A stretch of DNA of 64,000 nucleotides from Janibacter sp. HTCC2649 (GCF_000152705.1 NZ_CH672413.1:1054001-1118000); one strand, 5' to 3'. Positions 34,876-44,590 are shown, counted from the stretch's first letter. The notes: generated by a model from the sequence alone, not told the origin. A program made the numbers and translations.

Positions 34876-35652
34876 TCAGACCTCGGCGCGGCCGTCGTTG
34901 TCCTTGTTGCGGACGCCGATCTTGCTCCCGAGCCACACCAGGGGGTCGAACTTGCGGTCCACGACCCGCTCCTTGAGCGGGATGATCGCGTTGTCGGTGA
35001 TCTTGATGCCCTCGGGACACACCTCGGTGCAGCACTTGGTGATGTTGCACATGCCGAGGCCGGCAGCGTCCTGGGCGAGCGCCCGCCGGTCGTTCGTGTC
35101 GAGCGGGTGCATGTCGAGCTCGGCGTAGCGCAGGAAGAAGCGGGGGCCTGCGAACGCCTCCTTGTTCTCCTCGTGGTCTCGCACGACGTGGCAGGTGTTC
35201 TGACACAGGAAGCACTCGATGCACTTGCGGAACTCCTGGCCGCGCTCCACGTCGATCTGCTGCATGCGGCGCTTGCCATCGGCGTCACGCTCAGGTGGCG
35301 CGAAGGCCGGCACCTCCTTGGCCTTCTCGTAGTTGAACGAGACGTCGGAGACCAGGTCTCGGATGATCGGGAAACTGCGCATCGGCGTGACCGTGATGAC
35401 CTCGTCCTGCTCGAAGTCCGAGAGCCGGCACATGCACATGAGGCGCGGCTTGCCGTTGACCTCGGCGCTGCACGAGCCGCACTTGCCCGCCTTGCAGTTC
35501 CAGCGCACCGCGAGGTCGCCAGCCTGGGTCCCCTGCACTCGATGGATCGCGTCGAGCACGACCTCACCCTCGGAGACCTCGACGGGATAGTCCTTGATCT
35601 CCCCGCCGGAGGAGTCCCCGCGCCAGATCTTCAGGTTCAGCGTGTAACTCAT
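34876..35652 (-). CDS. sdhB: Succinate dehydrogenase iron-sulfur subunit
   Basis: A 258-residue electron-transfer subunit linking the flavoprotein to the membrane quinone site. The 2Fe-2S loop is CKAGKCGSCS plus a later Cys (LMCMCRL), the 4Fe-4S motif is CIECFLCQNTC, and the 3Fe-4S region is CCTEVCPEG, all intact. Its ATG overlaps the sdhA stop (ATGA), so it is translationally coupled. It is last in the sdhC-sdhA-sdhB order and ends at the long inverted repeat. Confidence 0.95.
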   Translation of the reverse strand: MSYTLNLKIWRGDSSGGEIKDYPVEVSEGEVVLDAIHRVQGTQAGDLAVRWNCKAGKCGSCSAEVNGKPRLMCMCRLSDFEQDEVITVTPMRSFPIIRDLVSDVSFNYEKAKEVPAFAPPERDADGKRRMQQIDVERGQEFRKCIECFLCQNTCHVVRDHEENKEAFAGPRFFLRYAELDMHPLDTNDRRALAQDAAGLGMCNITKCCTEVCPEGIKITDNAIIPLKERVVDRKFDPLVWLGSKIGVRNKDNDGRAEV

Positions 35653-37514
35653 GCGAAGTACCCCTTCAGCTCTTCGGGCATCTCGGGCAACGGCTTCTCG
35701 TGGAGGTCGACGCCCGTGCCTTCGGCATTGAGGGTCACCACGAGGTTCTTGGTCCCCCACTCCGCACTCGGGCCGGGGAAGTCGTCTCGGGTGTGGCCGC
35801 CACGGGACTCCTCGCGAGCGAGGGCCGCCTTGGCGATGCACTCACTGACGATGAGCATGTTGCGCAGGTCGAGCGCCAGGTGCCAGCCGGGGTTGTACTG
35901 CCGGTGTCCCTCGACGACCATCGTGGTGGCCCGCGCCTTGAACGCCTCGATCTCGCTGAGCGACTCCTCGAGCTCGGAAGCCGTCCGGATGATCCCGACG
36001 AGGTCGTTCATCGACTGCTGGAGGTCGGACTGGATCGTGTAGGGGTTCTCCCCGCCCTCGACCTCGAACGGCGCCAGAGCGCTCGTCTGGGCAACCTTCA
36101 CGTCCGCCTCATCGACCTTCGGTCGTGTCTCGCCCAGCGAAGCGGCGTATGCCGTCGCGGCCTCTCCCGCTCGTTTGCCGAAGACGAGCAGGTCGCCGAG
36201 CGAGTTCCCGCCGAGTCGGTTGGAGCCGTGCATGCCTCCGGAACACTCGCCCACGGCATACAGACCGGTCACCGCACTCTCCTGGGTGTCGGCGTCGACC
36301 TCGACACCACCCATGACGTAGTGGCAGGTCGGGCCGATCTCCATCGGCTCCGCGGTGATGTCGACGTCGGCCAGCTCCTTGAACTGGTGGTACATCGACG
36401 GCAGGCGCTTGCGGATGAACTCGGGAGTGCGCCGGGAGGCGATGTCGAGGTAGATGCCGCCGTGCGGCGTGCCTCGGCCGGCCTTGATCTCGGAGTTGAT
36501 GGCGCGCGCGACCTCGTCGCGGGGCAACAGCTCGGGTGGTCGCCGGTTGTTCTTCTTGTCGTCGTACCAGCGGTCGGCTTCCTCGATCGTGTCCGCTGTC
36601 TCGGCCTTGAAGAAGTCCGGGATGTAGTCGAACATGAAGCGCTCGCCCTCGGAGTTCTTGAGGATGCCGCCGTCACCGCGCACGGACTCGGTGACGAGCA
36701 GGCCCTTGACCGAGGGCGGCCAGACCATGCCCGTCGGGTGGAACTGCACGAACTCCATGTTGATGAGGCTGGCCCCCGCCCGCATGGCCAGTGCATGGCC
36801 GTCGCCGGTGTACTCCCAGGAGTTCGACGTCACCTTGAAGGACTTGCCGATGCCGCCGGTGGCGAGGATGACACTGGGGGTGTCGAAGACGATGAAGCGA
36901 CCGGACTCTCGCCAGTAGGCGAACGCGCCCGCGATCTTGCCGTCGGCCTTGAAGAGGTCGGTGACGGTGCACTCCATGAAGACGTCGATGCCCAGGGCGA
37001 CCGCGCGCTGCTGCAGGGTGCGGATCATCTCGAGGCCGGTGCGGTCACCGACGTGCGCGAGGCGGGCGTACTTGTGGCCGCCGAAGTCGCGCTGGCTGAT
37101 CAGCCCGTCCTCGGTGCGGTCGAACAGTGCTCCCCAGTCCTCCAGCTCCATGACCCGCTCGGGCGCCTCCTGCGCGTGCAGCTGCGCCATCCGCCAGTTG
37201 TTGAGCATCTTCCCGCCACGCATGGTGTCGCGGAAGTGCACCTCCCAGTTGTCCTCGGGATAGAGGTTGCCCATCGAGGCTGCGATGCCGCCCTCGGCCA
37301 TCACGGTGTGGGCCTTGCCGAGCAGCGACTTGCAGACGACCGCAACCCGGGCGCCGGAGTCGTGGGCAGCGATCGCCGCGCGGAGCCCGGCCCCGCCGGC
37401 GCCGACCACGACCACGTCGTAGCTGTGGCGCTCCATGCCGCCTTGGGCGTCGCCGGACATCGCGTTGCCGGTCATCGGGTGCCGGCCCTCGCCGGGGGCA
37501 GAGGTTTCGGTCAT
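35649..37514 (-). CDS. sdhA: Succinate dehydrogenase flavoprotein subunit
   Basis: A 621-residue FAD-linked catalytic subunit. Features are the dinucleotide fold VVVVGAGGAGLRAAIAA near residue 33, HTVMAEGG with the FAD-attaching His, and the catalytic loops MEFVQFHPTGM and GECSGGMHGSNRLGG. The start MTETSAPGE overlaps the sdhC stop by one base. The short N-terminal Gly/Met-rich stretch is dispensable-looking. Together with the five-helix single membrane subunit this is the Sdh1 type (Rv0247c-Rv0249c-like), thought to reduce menaquinone. Confidence 0.95.
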   Translation of the reverse strand: MTETSAPGEGRHPMTGNAMSGDAQGGMERHSYDVVVVGAGGAGLRAAIAAHDSGARVAVVCKSLLGKAHTVMAEGGIAASMGNLYPEDNWEVHFRDTMRGGKMLNNWRMAQLHAQEAPERVMELEDWGALFDRTEDGLISQRDFGGHKYARLAHVGDRTGLEMIRTLQQRAVALGIDVFMECTVTDLFKADGKIAGAFAYWRESGRFIVFDTPSVILATGGIGKSFKVTSNSWEYTGDGHALAMRAGASLINMEFVQFHPTGMVWPPSVKGLLVTESVRGDGGILKNSEGERFMFDYIPDFFKAETADTIEEADRWYDDKKNNRRPPELLPRDEVARAINSEIKAGRGTPHGGIYLDIASRRTPEFIRKRLPSMYHQFKELADVDITAEPMEIGPTCHYVMGGVEVDADTQESAVTGLYAVGECSGGMHGSNRLGGNSLGDLLVFGKRAGEAATAYAASLGETRPKVDEADVKVAQTSALAPFEVEGGENPYTIQSDLQQSMNDLVGIIRTASELEESLSEIEAFKARATTMVVEGHRQYNPGWHLALDLRNMLIVSECIAKAALAREESRGGHTRDDFPGPSAEWGTKNLVVTLNAEGTGVDLHEKPLPEMPEELKGYFA

Positions 37515-38311
37515 CAGAAGAACCTCACGTCGTCGATCACGCCCGCCGCCAGCAACCAGATGTAGAGGTCGACGAGGGCGACGGAGAACAGGGACACCCA
37601 CGCATAGCGGGCATGGTTGACGTTCAGCTTCGAGACCCAGGTCCACAGCTTGTAGCGCACCGGGTGCTTGGAGAAGTGCCGCAGCCGGCCGCCCACCGTG
37701 TGCCGACACGAGTGGCACGAGAGCGTGTAGAGCCAGATGAAGGCGACGTTGATCATCATCAGCAACGTGCCGAGGCCCATGTGGCCCCACTCGTGCTCGG
37801 CATTGCGGAAGGCCAGCACCACGTCAAAGGTCAGGACGAGCGCGACGACCACCGCGGCATACCAGAACCAGCGATGGATGTTCTGAAGGATCAACGGGAA
37901 GCGGGTCTCACCGGAGTAGCTCGAGTGCGGCTCGGCCACGGCACAGGCCGGCGGCGAGAGCCAGAACGCGCGGTAGTAGGCCTTGCGGTAGTAGTAGCAG
38001 GTCATCCGGAAGCCCAGGGGGAAGATCAGGATGATCAGTGCTGCGGAGAACGGGAATGCCTTGAAGGGTTGCCCGAAGTCCGACGCCCCCTCGACGCAGT
38101 CGCCCAGACAGGGTGAGTAGAAGGGCGACAGATAGGGCGAGGCGTAGTAGTCGCGCCCCATGAACGCGCGCACCGTCGCGTAGACGACGAAGGCGGTGAA
38201 CACCACGAACGTCACCAGTGGCGCAAGCCACCAGCGGTCCTCGCGAAGGGTGCGCGCCTCGATCCCGGCCCGCGTCGGTCCTCGTACGCCGGTCAGCTCC
38301 GGAGTCGCCAC
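37514..38311 (-). CDS. sdhC: Succinate dehydrogenase membrane anchor subunit, Sdh1 type
   Basis: A 265-residue membrane subunit with about five helices and conserved His residues (QNIHRWFW, NAEHEWGHMG, LSCHSCRH) that fit haem or quinone ligation; it resembles Rv0249c. Two GTG codons compete. The second (38311) has a perfect AAGGAGGT exactly six bases upstream, whereas the first (38317) abuts it with no spacing, so I chose the second. It is the first gene of the sdhCAB operon; a TTGTGC/TGTAGC pair 17 bases apart around 38330-38362 is a possible promoter. Confidence 0.87.
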   Translation of the reverse strand: MATPELTGVRGPTRAGIEARTLREDRWWLAPLVTFVVFTAFVVYATVRAFMGRDYYASPYLSPFYSPCLGDCVEGASDFGQPFKAFPFSAALIILIFPLGFRMTCYYYRKAYYRAFWLSPPACAVAEPHSSYSGETRFPLILQNIHRWFWYAAVVVALVLTFDVVLAFRNAEHEWGHMGLGTLLMMINVAFIWLYTLSCHSCRHTVGGRLRHFSKHPVRYKLWTWVSKLNVNHARYAWVSLFSVALVDLYIWLLAAGVIDDVRFF

Positions 38312-38397
38312 CGCCACACCTCCTTGTGTTGGCTACACCTTGGTAGAAAAGCCAGCACAAGGGAAGGGCGCCACGCGAACCACGCTCAGCCGCAGCC

Positions 38398-40083
38398 TCA
38401 GGTCTCAATGACGACGGGAATGATCATCGGCCGGCGACGGATCTTGCGACCCACCCAGCCGCCGACGGACCGACGCATGACCTGTTCGAGCTGGTAGCTG
38501 TCGTTCATGCCCTGGGCAGTGGCGTCGTCGAGCGCCTTGACCAGGCTCGGCATGACGTCGTCGAAGACCATGTCGCCCTCGACGAAGCCCCGGGCAGCGA
38601 TCTCGGGGCCGGCGACGATCTTGCCGGTGCTCGAGTCCATGACGACGATGACCGAGATGAAGCCCTCGTCCCTCAGGATGCGGCGGTCCTTGAGCAGGCC
38701 CTCGTCGGCCTCGCCCACGGACGAGCCGTCGACATAGACATAGCCGGCCTCGACCGCGCCGGCCACGTTGACCTTGCCATCGATGAGGTCGACGACCACG
38801 CCGTCCTCGACGACGACGACACCCTTGGGGTGCACACCCGTCGCGAGCGCCAGGTCGGCATTGGCCCGCAGGTGACGCCACTCGCCGTGCACCGGCATGA
38901 CGTTGCGGGGCTTGACGATGTTGTAGCAGTAGAGGAGCTCGCCGGCGCTGGCGTGACCGGAGACGTGCACCTTGGCGTTGCCCTTGTGGACGACGTCGGC
39001 GCCGAGCCTCATGAGGCCGTTGATGACGCGGTAGACGGCGTTCTCGTTGCCGGGGATGAGCGAGGAGGCCATGAGGACGGTGTCGCCCTCGCCCACCTCG
39101 ATCTGGTGGTCGCGGTTGGCCATGCGCGACAGGGCCGCCATGGGCTCACCCTGCGAGCCGGTGCAGATGAGCGTCACCTTGTTGTCGGGCAGGTTCCCGA
39201 GCTTCTTGAAGTCCACGAGGATGCCGTCGGGCACGTGGAGGTAGCCCAGCTCTGCGGCGATCCCCATGTTGCGCACCATCGAGCGGCCGACCATGGCGAC
39301 CTTGCGGCCGGACTTCTCGGCGGCGTCGAGGACCTGCTGGACGCGGTGCACGTGCGAGGAGAAGCAGGCGACGATGACGCGGCGGCGTGCGTCCCGGAAG
39401 ACACGGTCGATCGCCGGGGCGATCTCCTTCTCGGGGGTGGTGAACCCGGGGACCTCGGCGTTGGTCGAGTCCGTCATGAAGAGGTCGACGCCCTCCTCCC
39501 CCAGCCGCGCGAACGCGCGCAGGTCGGTGAGGCGTCCGTCGAGGGGCAGCTGGTCCATCTTGAAGTCGCCGGTGTGCAGGATCGTGCCGCCGGAGGTGCG
39601 CACGAAGACGGCGAGTGCGTCGGGGATGGAGTGGTTGACCGCGATGAACTCGCAGTCGAAGACCCCGAAGGTCTCGCGACCACCCTCCTTGACGGCCAGC
39701 GTGTAGGGCTTGATCCGGTGTTCCTTGAGCTTGGCCTCGATGAGGGCCAGCGTCAGGTTGGAGCCCACGAGGGGGATGTCGGCCTTGAGGCGCAGCAGGA
39801 ACGGCACGGCGCCGATGTGGTCCTCGTGACCGTGGGTGAGGACGATCGCCTGAACGTCGTCGAGCCGGTCCGCGATGTAGCTGAAGTCCGGGAGGATCAG
39901 GTCGATGCCCGGGTGGTGGTCGTCCGGGAAGAGGACGCCACAGTCGATGATGAGCAGCTGGCCCTGGTGCTCGATGACGGCCATGTTGCGGCCGACCTCA
40001 CCGAGTCCGCCGAGCGCGACGATGCGAACGCCACCGTCAGCGAGGGGGCCGGGCAGGGAGAGCTCGGGATGCGGGTGACTCAT
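38398..40083 (-). CDS. rnj: Ribonuclease J
   Basis: A 561-residue metallo-beta-lactamase/beta-CASP ribonuclease with 5'-3' exo- and endonuclease activity in RNA maturation and decay. The Zn motif THGHEDHIG is at 83-91, further metal ligands lie around HTGDFKMDQ, and the beta-CASP ACFSSHVHRVQ and HVSGHAS motifs follow. It is smaller than mycobacterial RNase J extensions but a normal core size. Its start overlaps the dapA stop by 4 bases, the conserved dapA-rnj pairing of actinobacteria. Confidence 0.95.
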   Translation of the reverse strand: MSHPHPELSLPGPLADGGVRIVALGGLGEVGRNMAVIEHQGQLLIIDCGVLFPDDHHPGIDLILPDFSYIADRLDDVQAIVLTHGHEDHIGAVPFLLRLKADIPLVGSNLTLALIEAKLKEHRIKPYTLAVKEGGRETFGVFDCEFIAVNHSIPDALAVFVRTSGGTILHTGDFKMDQLPLDGRLTDLRAFARLGEEGVDLFMTDSTNAEVPGFTTPEKEIAPAIDRVFRDARRRVIVACFSSHVHRVQQVLDAAEKSGRKVAMVGRSMVRNMGIAAELGYLHVPDGILVDFKKLGNLPDNKVTLICTGSQGEPMAALSRMANRDHQIEVGEGDTVLMASSLIPGNENAVYRVINGLMRLGADVVHKGNAKVHVSGHASAGELLYCYNIVKPRNVMPVHGEWRHLRANADLALATGVHPKGVVVVEDGVVVDLIDGKVNVAGAVEAGYVYVDGSSVGEADEGLLKDRRILRDEGFISVIVVMDSSTGKIVAGPEIAARGFVEGDMVFDDVMPSLVKALDDATAQGMNDSYQLEQVMRRSVGGWVGRKIRRRPMIIPVVIET

Positions 40084-40967
40084 CGCAGACCTGCCTCCGC
40101 GAGGCCCGTGCGGAGGATCTCGAGGTGCTCCGGCGGCGACTCGACGAGCGGCAGTCGGACAAAGGCGGACTCGATCACACCGAGCTCCACGAGCGCGGCC
40201 TTGACCATGATCGCCCCCTGCGACGTCGACATGATGGCGTCGACCGCCGGGATGAGTCGCTGGTGGATCTCGCGCGCGGTCGCGAGGTCTCCGGCATCGA
40301 CGGCGGCGAGCATGGCGGCATACTCCTTGCCCGCGACGTGACCGACGACCGAGACGACGCCGACCGCGCCCTGGGCCCAGTGGGCGAGGCTCACGACGTC
40401 ATCGCCGCTGAACCACAGGAGGTCCGTGGCGGCCATGACCTTGGTTGACGCCCACAGGTCACCCTTGGCGTCCTTGACCGCGACGATCCGCGGGTGTTCG
40501 GCCAGCTCGATGAGCGTCTCACTCGCGAAGGCCAGGCCCGTGCGGTGCGGCACGTCGTAGAGCATGACGGGCAGCTCGGTCGAGTCGGCGACGGCGCGGC
40601 AGTGGGCGAGGACGCCAGCCTGCGTCGGCTTGTTGTAGTAGGGCATCACGAGCAGGAGCGCGTCCGCGCCAGCCTCGACCGCGCGGGCCGCCATGTGGAT
40701 GCTGTGCGCCGTGTCGTTCGAACCGACTCCGGCAGTGATGGCCGCACGGCCCCCGGCGACCTCCTTGGCCAGACGGATCGCGCCGATGCTCTCGTCGTCC
40801 GTGAGGGTCGCCGACTCGCCCGTCGTGCCGTTGACGACGATGCCGTCGTGACCGTTCGCGATGAGGTGCTCGACCACCGCGCGCAGGCCCCCTTCGTCCA
40901 CGGATCCATCAGCTCTCATCGGTGTGACCATGGCCGTGATGACCCGGCCGAAGGGGTTCGTCGTCAT
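40080..40967 (-). CDS. dapA: 4-hydroxy-tetrahydrodipicolinate synthase
   Basis: First committed enzyme of the diaminopimelate/lysine pathway, condensing pyruvate with aspartate semialdehyde. The 295-residue TIM barrel contains NGTTGESATLT, the YDVPHRTG Tyr and the Schiff-base Lys in IVAVKDAKGD. It lies upstream of rnj (ATGA overlap) and is divergent from thyA. dapF and dapB elsewhere in this window belong to the same pathway. Confidence 0.95.
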   Translation of the reverse strand: MTTNPFGRVITAMVTPMRADGSVDEGGLRAVVEHLIANGHDGIVVNGTTGESATLTDDESIGAIRLAKEVAGGRAAITAGVGSNDTAHSIHMAARAVEAGADALLLVMPYYNKPTQAGVLAHCRAVADSTELPVMLYDVPHRTGLAFASETLIELAEHPRIVAVKDAKGDLWASTKVMAATDLLWFSGDDVVSLAHWAQGAVGVVSVVGHVAGKEYAAMLAAVDAGDLATAREIHQRLIPAVDAIMSTSQGAIMVKAALVELGVIESAFVRLPLVESPPEHLEILRTGLAEAGLR

Positions 40968-41038
40968 GGCCCTCAGGGTAGTCGGTGCCGTGCGGGCACC
41001 CTCGTACCGTCGTCAGTGGTCGCGGTTACGCTCTCGCC

Positions 41039-41830
41039 ATGCGCCAGTACCACGACCTCCTCAACCGCATCCTCGACGAGGGCGTCGACAAGTCCGACCG
41101 CACGGGCACCGGCACACGCTCGGTCTTCGGCCACCAGATGCGCTTCGACCTGTCCGACGGTTTCCCCGTCGTCACGACCAAGAAGGTGCACCTCAAGTCG
41201 ATCATCGGCGAGCTCCTGTGGTTCCTGCGCGGTGACACCAACGTCCGGTGGCTTCAGGAGCGCGGCATCTCGATCTGGGACGAGTGGGCCGACGAGAACG
41301 GCGACCTCGGCCCGGTCTACGGCCACCAGTGGCGCTCCTGGCCCACCCCCGACGGCCGTCAGGTCGACCAGATCGCCAAGGTCATCGAAGGCATCCGCAC
41401 CAACCCGGACTCCCGCCGCCACATCGTCAGCGCCTGGAACGTCGCCGACGTCGACGACATGGCGCTGCCCCCGTGCCACGCGCTCTTCCAGTTCTATGTC
41501 AGCGACGGCAAGCTCTCGTGCCAGCTCTACCAGCGCTCCGCCGATGTCTTCCTCGGTGTGCCCTTCAACATCGCGTCCTACGCGCTCCTCACGATGATGG
41601 TCGCCCAGCTCACCGACCTCGAGCCCGGCGAGTTCGTCCACACCCTCGGCGATGCGCACCTCTACTCCAACCACCTCGAGCAGGCCCGCCTCCAGCTGAC
41701 CCGCGAGCCTCGCGACCTGCCGACGATGCGGATCGCGCCCAAGACAGCGATCGACGACTTCGACCTCGACGACTTCGAGCTCGTCGGCTACGACCCGCAC
41801 CCGGGCATCAAGGCGCCGATCGCGGTCTGA
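41039..41830 (+). CDS. thyA: Thymidylate synthase ThyA
   Basis: Makes dTMP from dUMP with methylenetetrahydrofolate. The 263-residue protein has the catalytic Cys at PPCHALFQF (Cys146), the phosphate-binding Arg in [11 protein letters not shown], and DLPTMRI near the end. The [11 protein letters not shown] is the family start; an upstream GTG adds 18 non-conserved residues. folA follows after a motif-bearing terminator, so the dihydrofolate produced here is recycled by the next gene. Confidence 0.96.
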   Translation: MRQYHDLLNRILDEGVDKSDRTGTGTRSVFGHQMRFDLSDGFPVVTTKKVHLKSIIGELLWFLRGDTNVRWLQERGISIWDEWADENGDLGPVYGHQWRSWPTPDGRQVDQIAKVIEGIRTNPDSRRHIVSAWNVADVDDMALPPCHALFQFYVSDGKLSCQLYQRSADVFLGVPFNIASYALLTMMVAQLTDLEPGEFVHTLGDAHLYSNHLEQARLQLTREPRDLPTMRIAPKTAIDDFDLDDFELVGYDPHPGIKAPIAV

Positions 41831-41850
41831 GACCGGACCAACAACGTTCC

Positions 41851-41887
41851 GGTATGCCGCCCGCGCACCCTCAGCGTGCGGCATACC
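41851..41887 (+). terminator. Terminator built from an inverted pair of the GGCATAC motif
   Basis: Ten-base arms GGTATGCCGC (41851-41860) and GCGGCATACC (41878-41887) pair perfectly around a 17-base loop that can itself pair (GCAC/GTGC). It lies between thyA and folA. Confidence 0.75.
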
Positions 41888-41922
41888 TGCCGCTGTTCCC
41901 GCCCCGGCAATAGGGTGAGCTC

Positions 41923-42387
41923 ATGACCCAGGTGACGCTCATCGCGGCGGTCGGACGCAACGGCGTCATCGGCGCGGACAACGACATGCCGTGGCACCTG
42001 CCGGAGGACTTCGCGTTCTTCAAGCGAACGACCATGGGCCACGCGATGGTCATGGGGCGCAAGACCTTCGACTCGATCGGGCGAGCGCTCCCGGGGCGAA
42101 GGACCATCGTCATCACGCGGCAACCGGACTGGCACCACGCCGACGTCGAGACCGTGCACTCCCTCGACGACGCGCTCGGGCTGGCCGGTCCCGTGGGTGA
42201 GGTGTTCGTGGCCGGCGGCGGCGAGATCTATGCGCAGGCGATGCCGTTCGCGCACCGGCTGCTCATCACCGAGGTCGACCAGGAGCCCGAGGGCGACGTG
42301 CGCTTCCCCGACATCGACCCGGCGCAGTGGCACGAGAGCGCTCGCGAGGAGCGCGACGGCTTCGCTTGGGTGACCTACGAGCGCTAG
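41923..42387 (+). CDS. folA: Dihydrofolate reductase
   Basis: A 154-residue NADPH-dependent DHFR: LIAAVGRNGVIGADNDMPWH at the N terminus with the catalytic acid in LPEDFAFFK, the NADPH site MVMGRKTFDSIGRALPGR, and VAGGGEIYAQAM near residue 100. It follows thyA, the standard folate-cycle pairing, and overlaps the convergent reductase gene by 4 bases. Confidence 0.96.
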   Translation: MTQVTLIAAVGRNGVIGADNDMPWHLPEDFAFFKRTTMGHAMVMGRKTFDSIGRALPGRRTIVITRQPDWHHADVETVHSLDDALGLAGPVGEVFVAGGGEIYAQAMPFAHRLLITEVDQEPEGDVRFPDIDPAQWHESAREERDGFAWVTYER

Positions 42388-43196
42388 GGCTTCTTGAGCG
42401 GGTCGACCGGTCCGGTCGAGGTGAACCGCTCGCGGTGAATGTGCTCGGAGCCCACGCCTGAGCCCTCGAGCCAGGCCTCGACGTCGGCGATGAGGCCTTC
42501 CGGTCCGCACAACCACCAGTCGTCGACACCCTCGATGCTGCCGACATCCTCGAGCACGGCGCGGATGATGAGGGGGTCGATGCGCCCGTGTCGGACGCCG
42601 TCGACGCGCTCACGGCTGAGCACGTGCTCGACACGCAGGCGTCCGCCCGATGCGGCCTCCAGGTCGGCCACCTCCCGGCGAAGGACCGTCGACTCGCGGG
42701 TGCGGTTGGCAATGATGAGGTCGACCGTCGACGCGTCGTCCTGCTCCAGGGCGGCCGCAGCGATGGCGAGCACCGGCGTGATGCCCGAGCCGCCGACGAC
42801 GCCGACGTGATGCCGCGGGCCCGCAACCTCGTCGAGGACGAACTCTCCCAGCGGCGGCAGCACTCCCATGAGCTCACCGGCGGCGACCTCGGTCGCCAAC
42901 CACGGCGACATGCGCCCACCCTGCACGGCTGCGGCCGCAACGCGGATGATGCCGTCGCGGCGGGCACGGCTGGGCGGCACCCAGATCGAGTAGGACTGGC
43001 GCACGTCCTCACCGTTGATGAGCGCCCTCAAGGTGACGTACTGGCCGGCGCGGTAGTCGAGGAACATCGGCATCTCGCTCACGTCGAACCCGATCGACAC
43101 CGCGTGCTCCGCGACGGGATCGACCTCGGCGACAGCGAGGGGGCGGAAGACCGGATGCGGCTTCGAGGGACGACGGAGCAGGGACACGCCCTCCAT
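42384..43196 (-). CDS. FAD/NAD(P)-binding oxidoreductase (ferredoxin reductase-like) without ferredoxin domain
   Basis: A 270-residue ferredoxin-NADP reductase-type protein: FAD domain with GQYVTLRALINGEDVRQSYSI, then the NAD(P) domain with VGVVGGSGITPVLAIAAAAL and a C-terminal WWLCGPEGLIADV. It resembles the reductase part of PaaE-type proteins, but the C-terminal plant-type 2Fe-2S domain is absent, so it needs an external electron partner that is not encoded nearby. The start MEGVSLLRR avoids overlap with the divergent hydratase gene. Confidence 0.83.
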   Translation of the reverse strand: MEGVSLLRRPSKPHPVFRPLAVAEVDPVAEHAVSIGFDVSEMPMFLDYRAGQYVTLRALINGEDVRQSYSIWVPPSRARRDGIIRVAAAAVQGGRMSPWLATEVAAGELMGVLPPLGEFVLDEVAGPRHHVGVVGGSGITPVLAIAAAALEQDDASTVDLIIANRTRESTVLRREVADLEAASGGRLRVEHVLSRERVDGVRHGRIDPLIIRAVLEDVGSIEGVDDWWLCGPEGLIADVEAWLEGSGVGSEHIHRERFTSTGPVDPLKKP

Positions 43197-43229
43197 CCTC
43201 ACAAACGCCTCCCCGTTAGGCTCGACCGC

Positions 43230-43958
43230 GTGGCGATTCACTCACGTACTTCCGACCGGGTCACCGTCCTCACGATCGACCGGACGGAACGACGCAACGC
43301 ACTCAACGCTGACGCCCTCGAGGAGCTGGACGACGCTCTCGAGGCGGCCCTCCTGACGTCCCGAGCCATCGTCATCACCGGCGAGGGTGGGCACTTCTGC
43401 GCTGGCGCCGATCTCACCGAGCTCGAGGACGTGGGCTTCACCGACCGGCTCGCCGACGTCCTGGAGCGCCTGGCCCAGGCACCGATCACGACGGTCGCGG
43501 CCATCTCCGGCTCGTGCATGGGGCTGGGGATGCAGCTCGCCATCGCCTGTGACCTGCGCGTCGTCACCGACGACGCCACGTTCGCCGTGCCCGTGGCCAA
43601 GCTCGGCCTCATGGTCAACCACTGGACCCTCGAGCGCGTGACGCGCTTCTGGGGTGAGGGCGCCGCCCGCCACATGGTCCTCACCGGGACGGTGCTCACC
43701 GCCGACGACGCGTGGCGCCTCGGCTTCTCGCAGGTGCGCGGTGACCTCGATGCCGCCATCGAGCTGGCGACCAGGGCGGCCGACCTCGCGCCCATGACCC
43801 AGGCCGGCTCCAAGCTCGGCTTCGACGCCCACGGCAGTGACCACGCCGAGGTGGCGCGCTACGAAGCCGCCTTCGCCGAGGCCTGGTCGAGCGACGACCT
43901 CACCGAAGGACGCTCGGCCTTCCGCGAACGACGCACCCCGCAGTTCGAGGGCCGATGA
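43230..43958 (+). CDS. Enoyl-CoA hydratase/isomerase family protein
   Basis: A 242-residue crotonase-fold protein. Visible are the oxyanion-hole segments GEGGHFCAGADLTELED (about residues 50-66) and AISGSCMGLGMQLAIACDLR (about 92-111), followed by VPVAKLGLM. The GTG start at 43230 gives AIHSRTSDRVTVLTIDR, the usual family N terminus. The actual acyl-CoA substrate is unknown. It is divergent from the reductase and overlaps the next GNAT gene by ATGA. Confidence 0.88.
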   Translation: MAIHSRTSDRVTVLTIDRTERRNALNADALEELDDALEAALLTSRAIVITGEGGHFCAGADLTELEDVGFTDRLADVLERLAQAPITTVAAISGSCMGLGMQLAIACDLRVVTDDATFAVPVAKLGLMVNHWTLERVTRFWGEGAARHMVLTGTVLTADDAWRLGFSQVRGDLDAAIELATRAADLAPMTQAGSKLGFDAHGSDHAEVARYEAAFAEAWSSDDLTEGRSAFRERRTPQFEGR

Positions 43959-44590
43959 GCCACGACCACGGCGACGGTGCCGATCACGCGCACGCGATGG
44001 GCCCGACGGCCGACGCGAGCGTTCGCACGGCCAAACCCACCGACGCACCCGCCGTCGGTGTCGTCCAGGCGGCTGTCTGGACGCAGGCGTATGCCGGCCG
44101 CCTCCCTGACGAGGTCATCGCCCTTTTCGAGGCTCCCGCCTTTGCGAAGGCCTGGCGCCAGTCGCTCGAGAGCCCTCCCGAAGGTGTCCACCGGCTGCTC
44201 GTCGCCCGCGCGGGTGAGCAGGTCGTCGGCTTCGCCGCGATCGGCCCGAGCCAGGACCCCGACTCCGGCCAGGCGTGCGGTGAGGTCACCGCGATCGGCG
44301 TGCACCCCGGCGCCCGTCGCATGGGTCACGGCTCGCGGCTGCTCAACGCCTGCGTCGACACCATGCGTGGCGCCGGCGCTGAAGACATGGCCGTCTGGGT
44401 CCTCGCCGACGACGAGGCGACGCGCGCGTTCCTCGTCGCCTCCGGCCTCGGGCCCGACGGCGCCTACCGCGACCGCGTCGTCTCCCCCGACGGCGACACC
44501 CTGCGCGAGGTTCGCCTCGTTGCATCGCTCGCACCCGACGATGCCGCACCCGACGATGCCGCAGCCGAGGAGACGGAGTCAGGCCGGTGA
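43955..44590 (+). CDS. GNAT-family N-acetyltransferase
   Basis: A 211-residue GNAT protein with a His/Asp-rich N-terminal tail (SHDHGDGADHAHAMG) and the acetyl-CoA motif AIGVHPGARRMGHGSRLLNA near residue 110. The C-terminal tail is acidic. Substrate unknown. Stop/start overlaps on both sides (ATGA with the hydratase, GTGA with azlC) place it in one operon with azlCD. Confidence 0.85.
   Translation: MSHDHGDGADHAHAMGPTADASVRTAKPTDAPAVGVVQAAVWTQAYAGRLPDEVIALFEAPAFAKAWRQSLESPPEGVHRLLVARAGEQVVGFAAIGPSQDPDSGQACGEVTAIGVHPGARRMGHGSRLLNACVDTMRGAGAEDMAVWVLADDEATRAFLVASGLGPDGAYRDRVVSPDGDTLREVRLVASLAPDDAAPDDAAAEETESGR

Noticed and set aside
35700-37565. 621-codon plus-strand open frame
   Set aside because: Antisense to sdhA, which has complete catalytic motifs.
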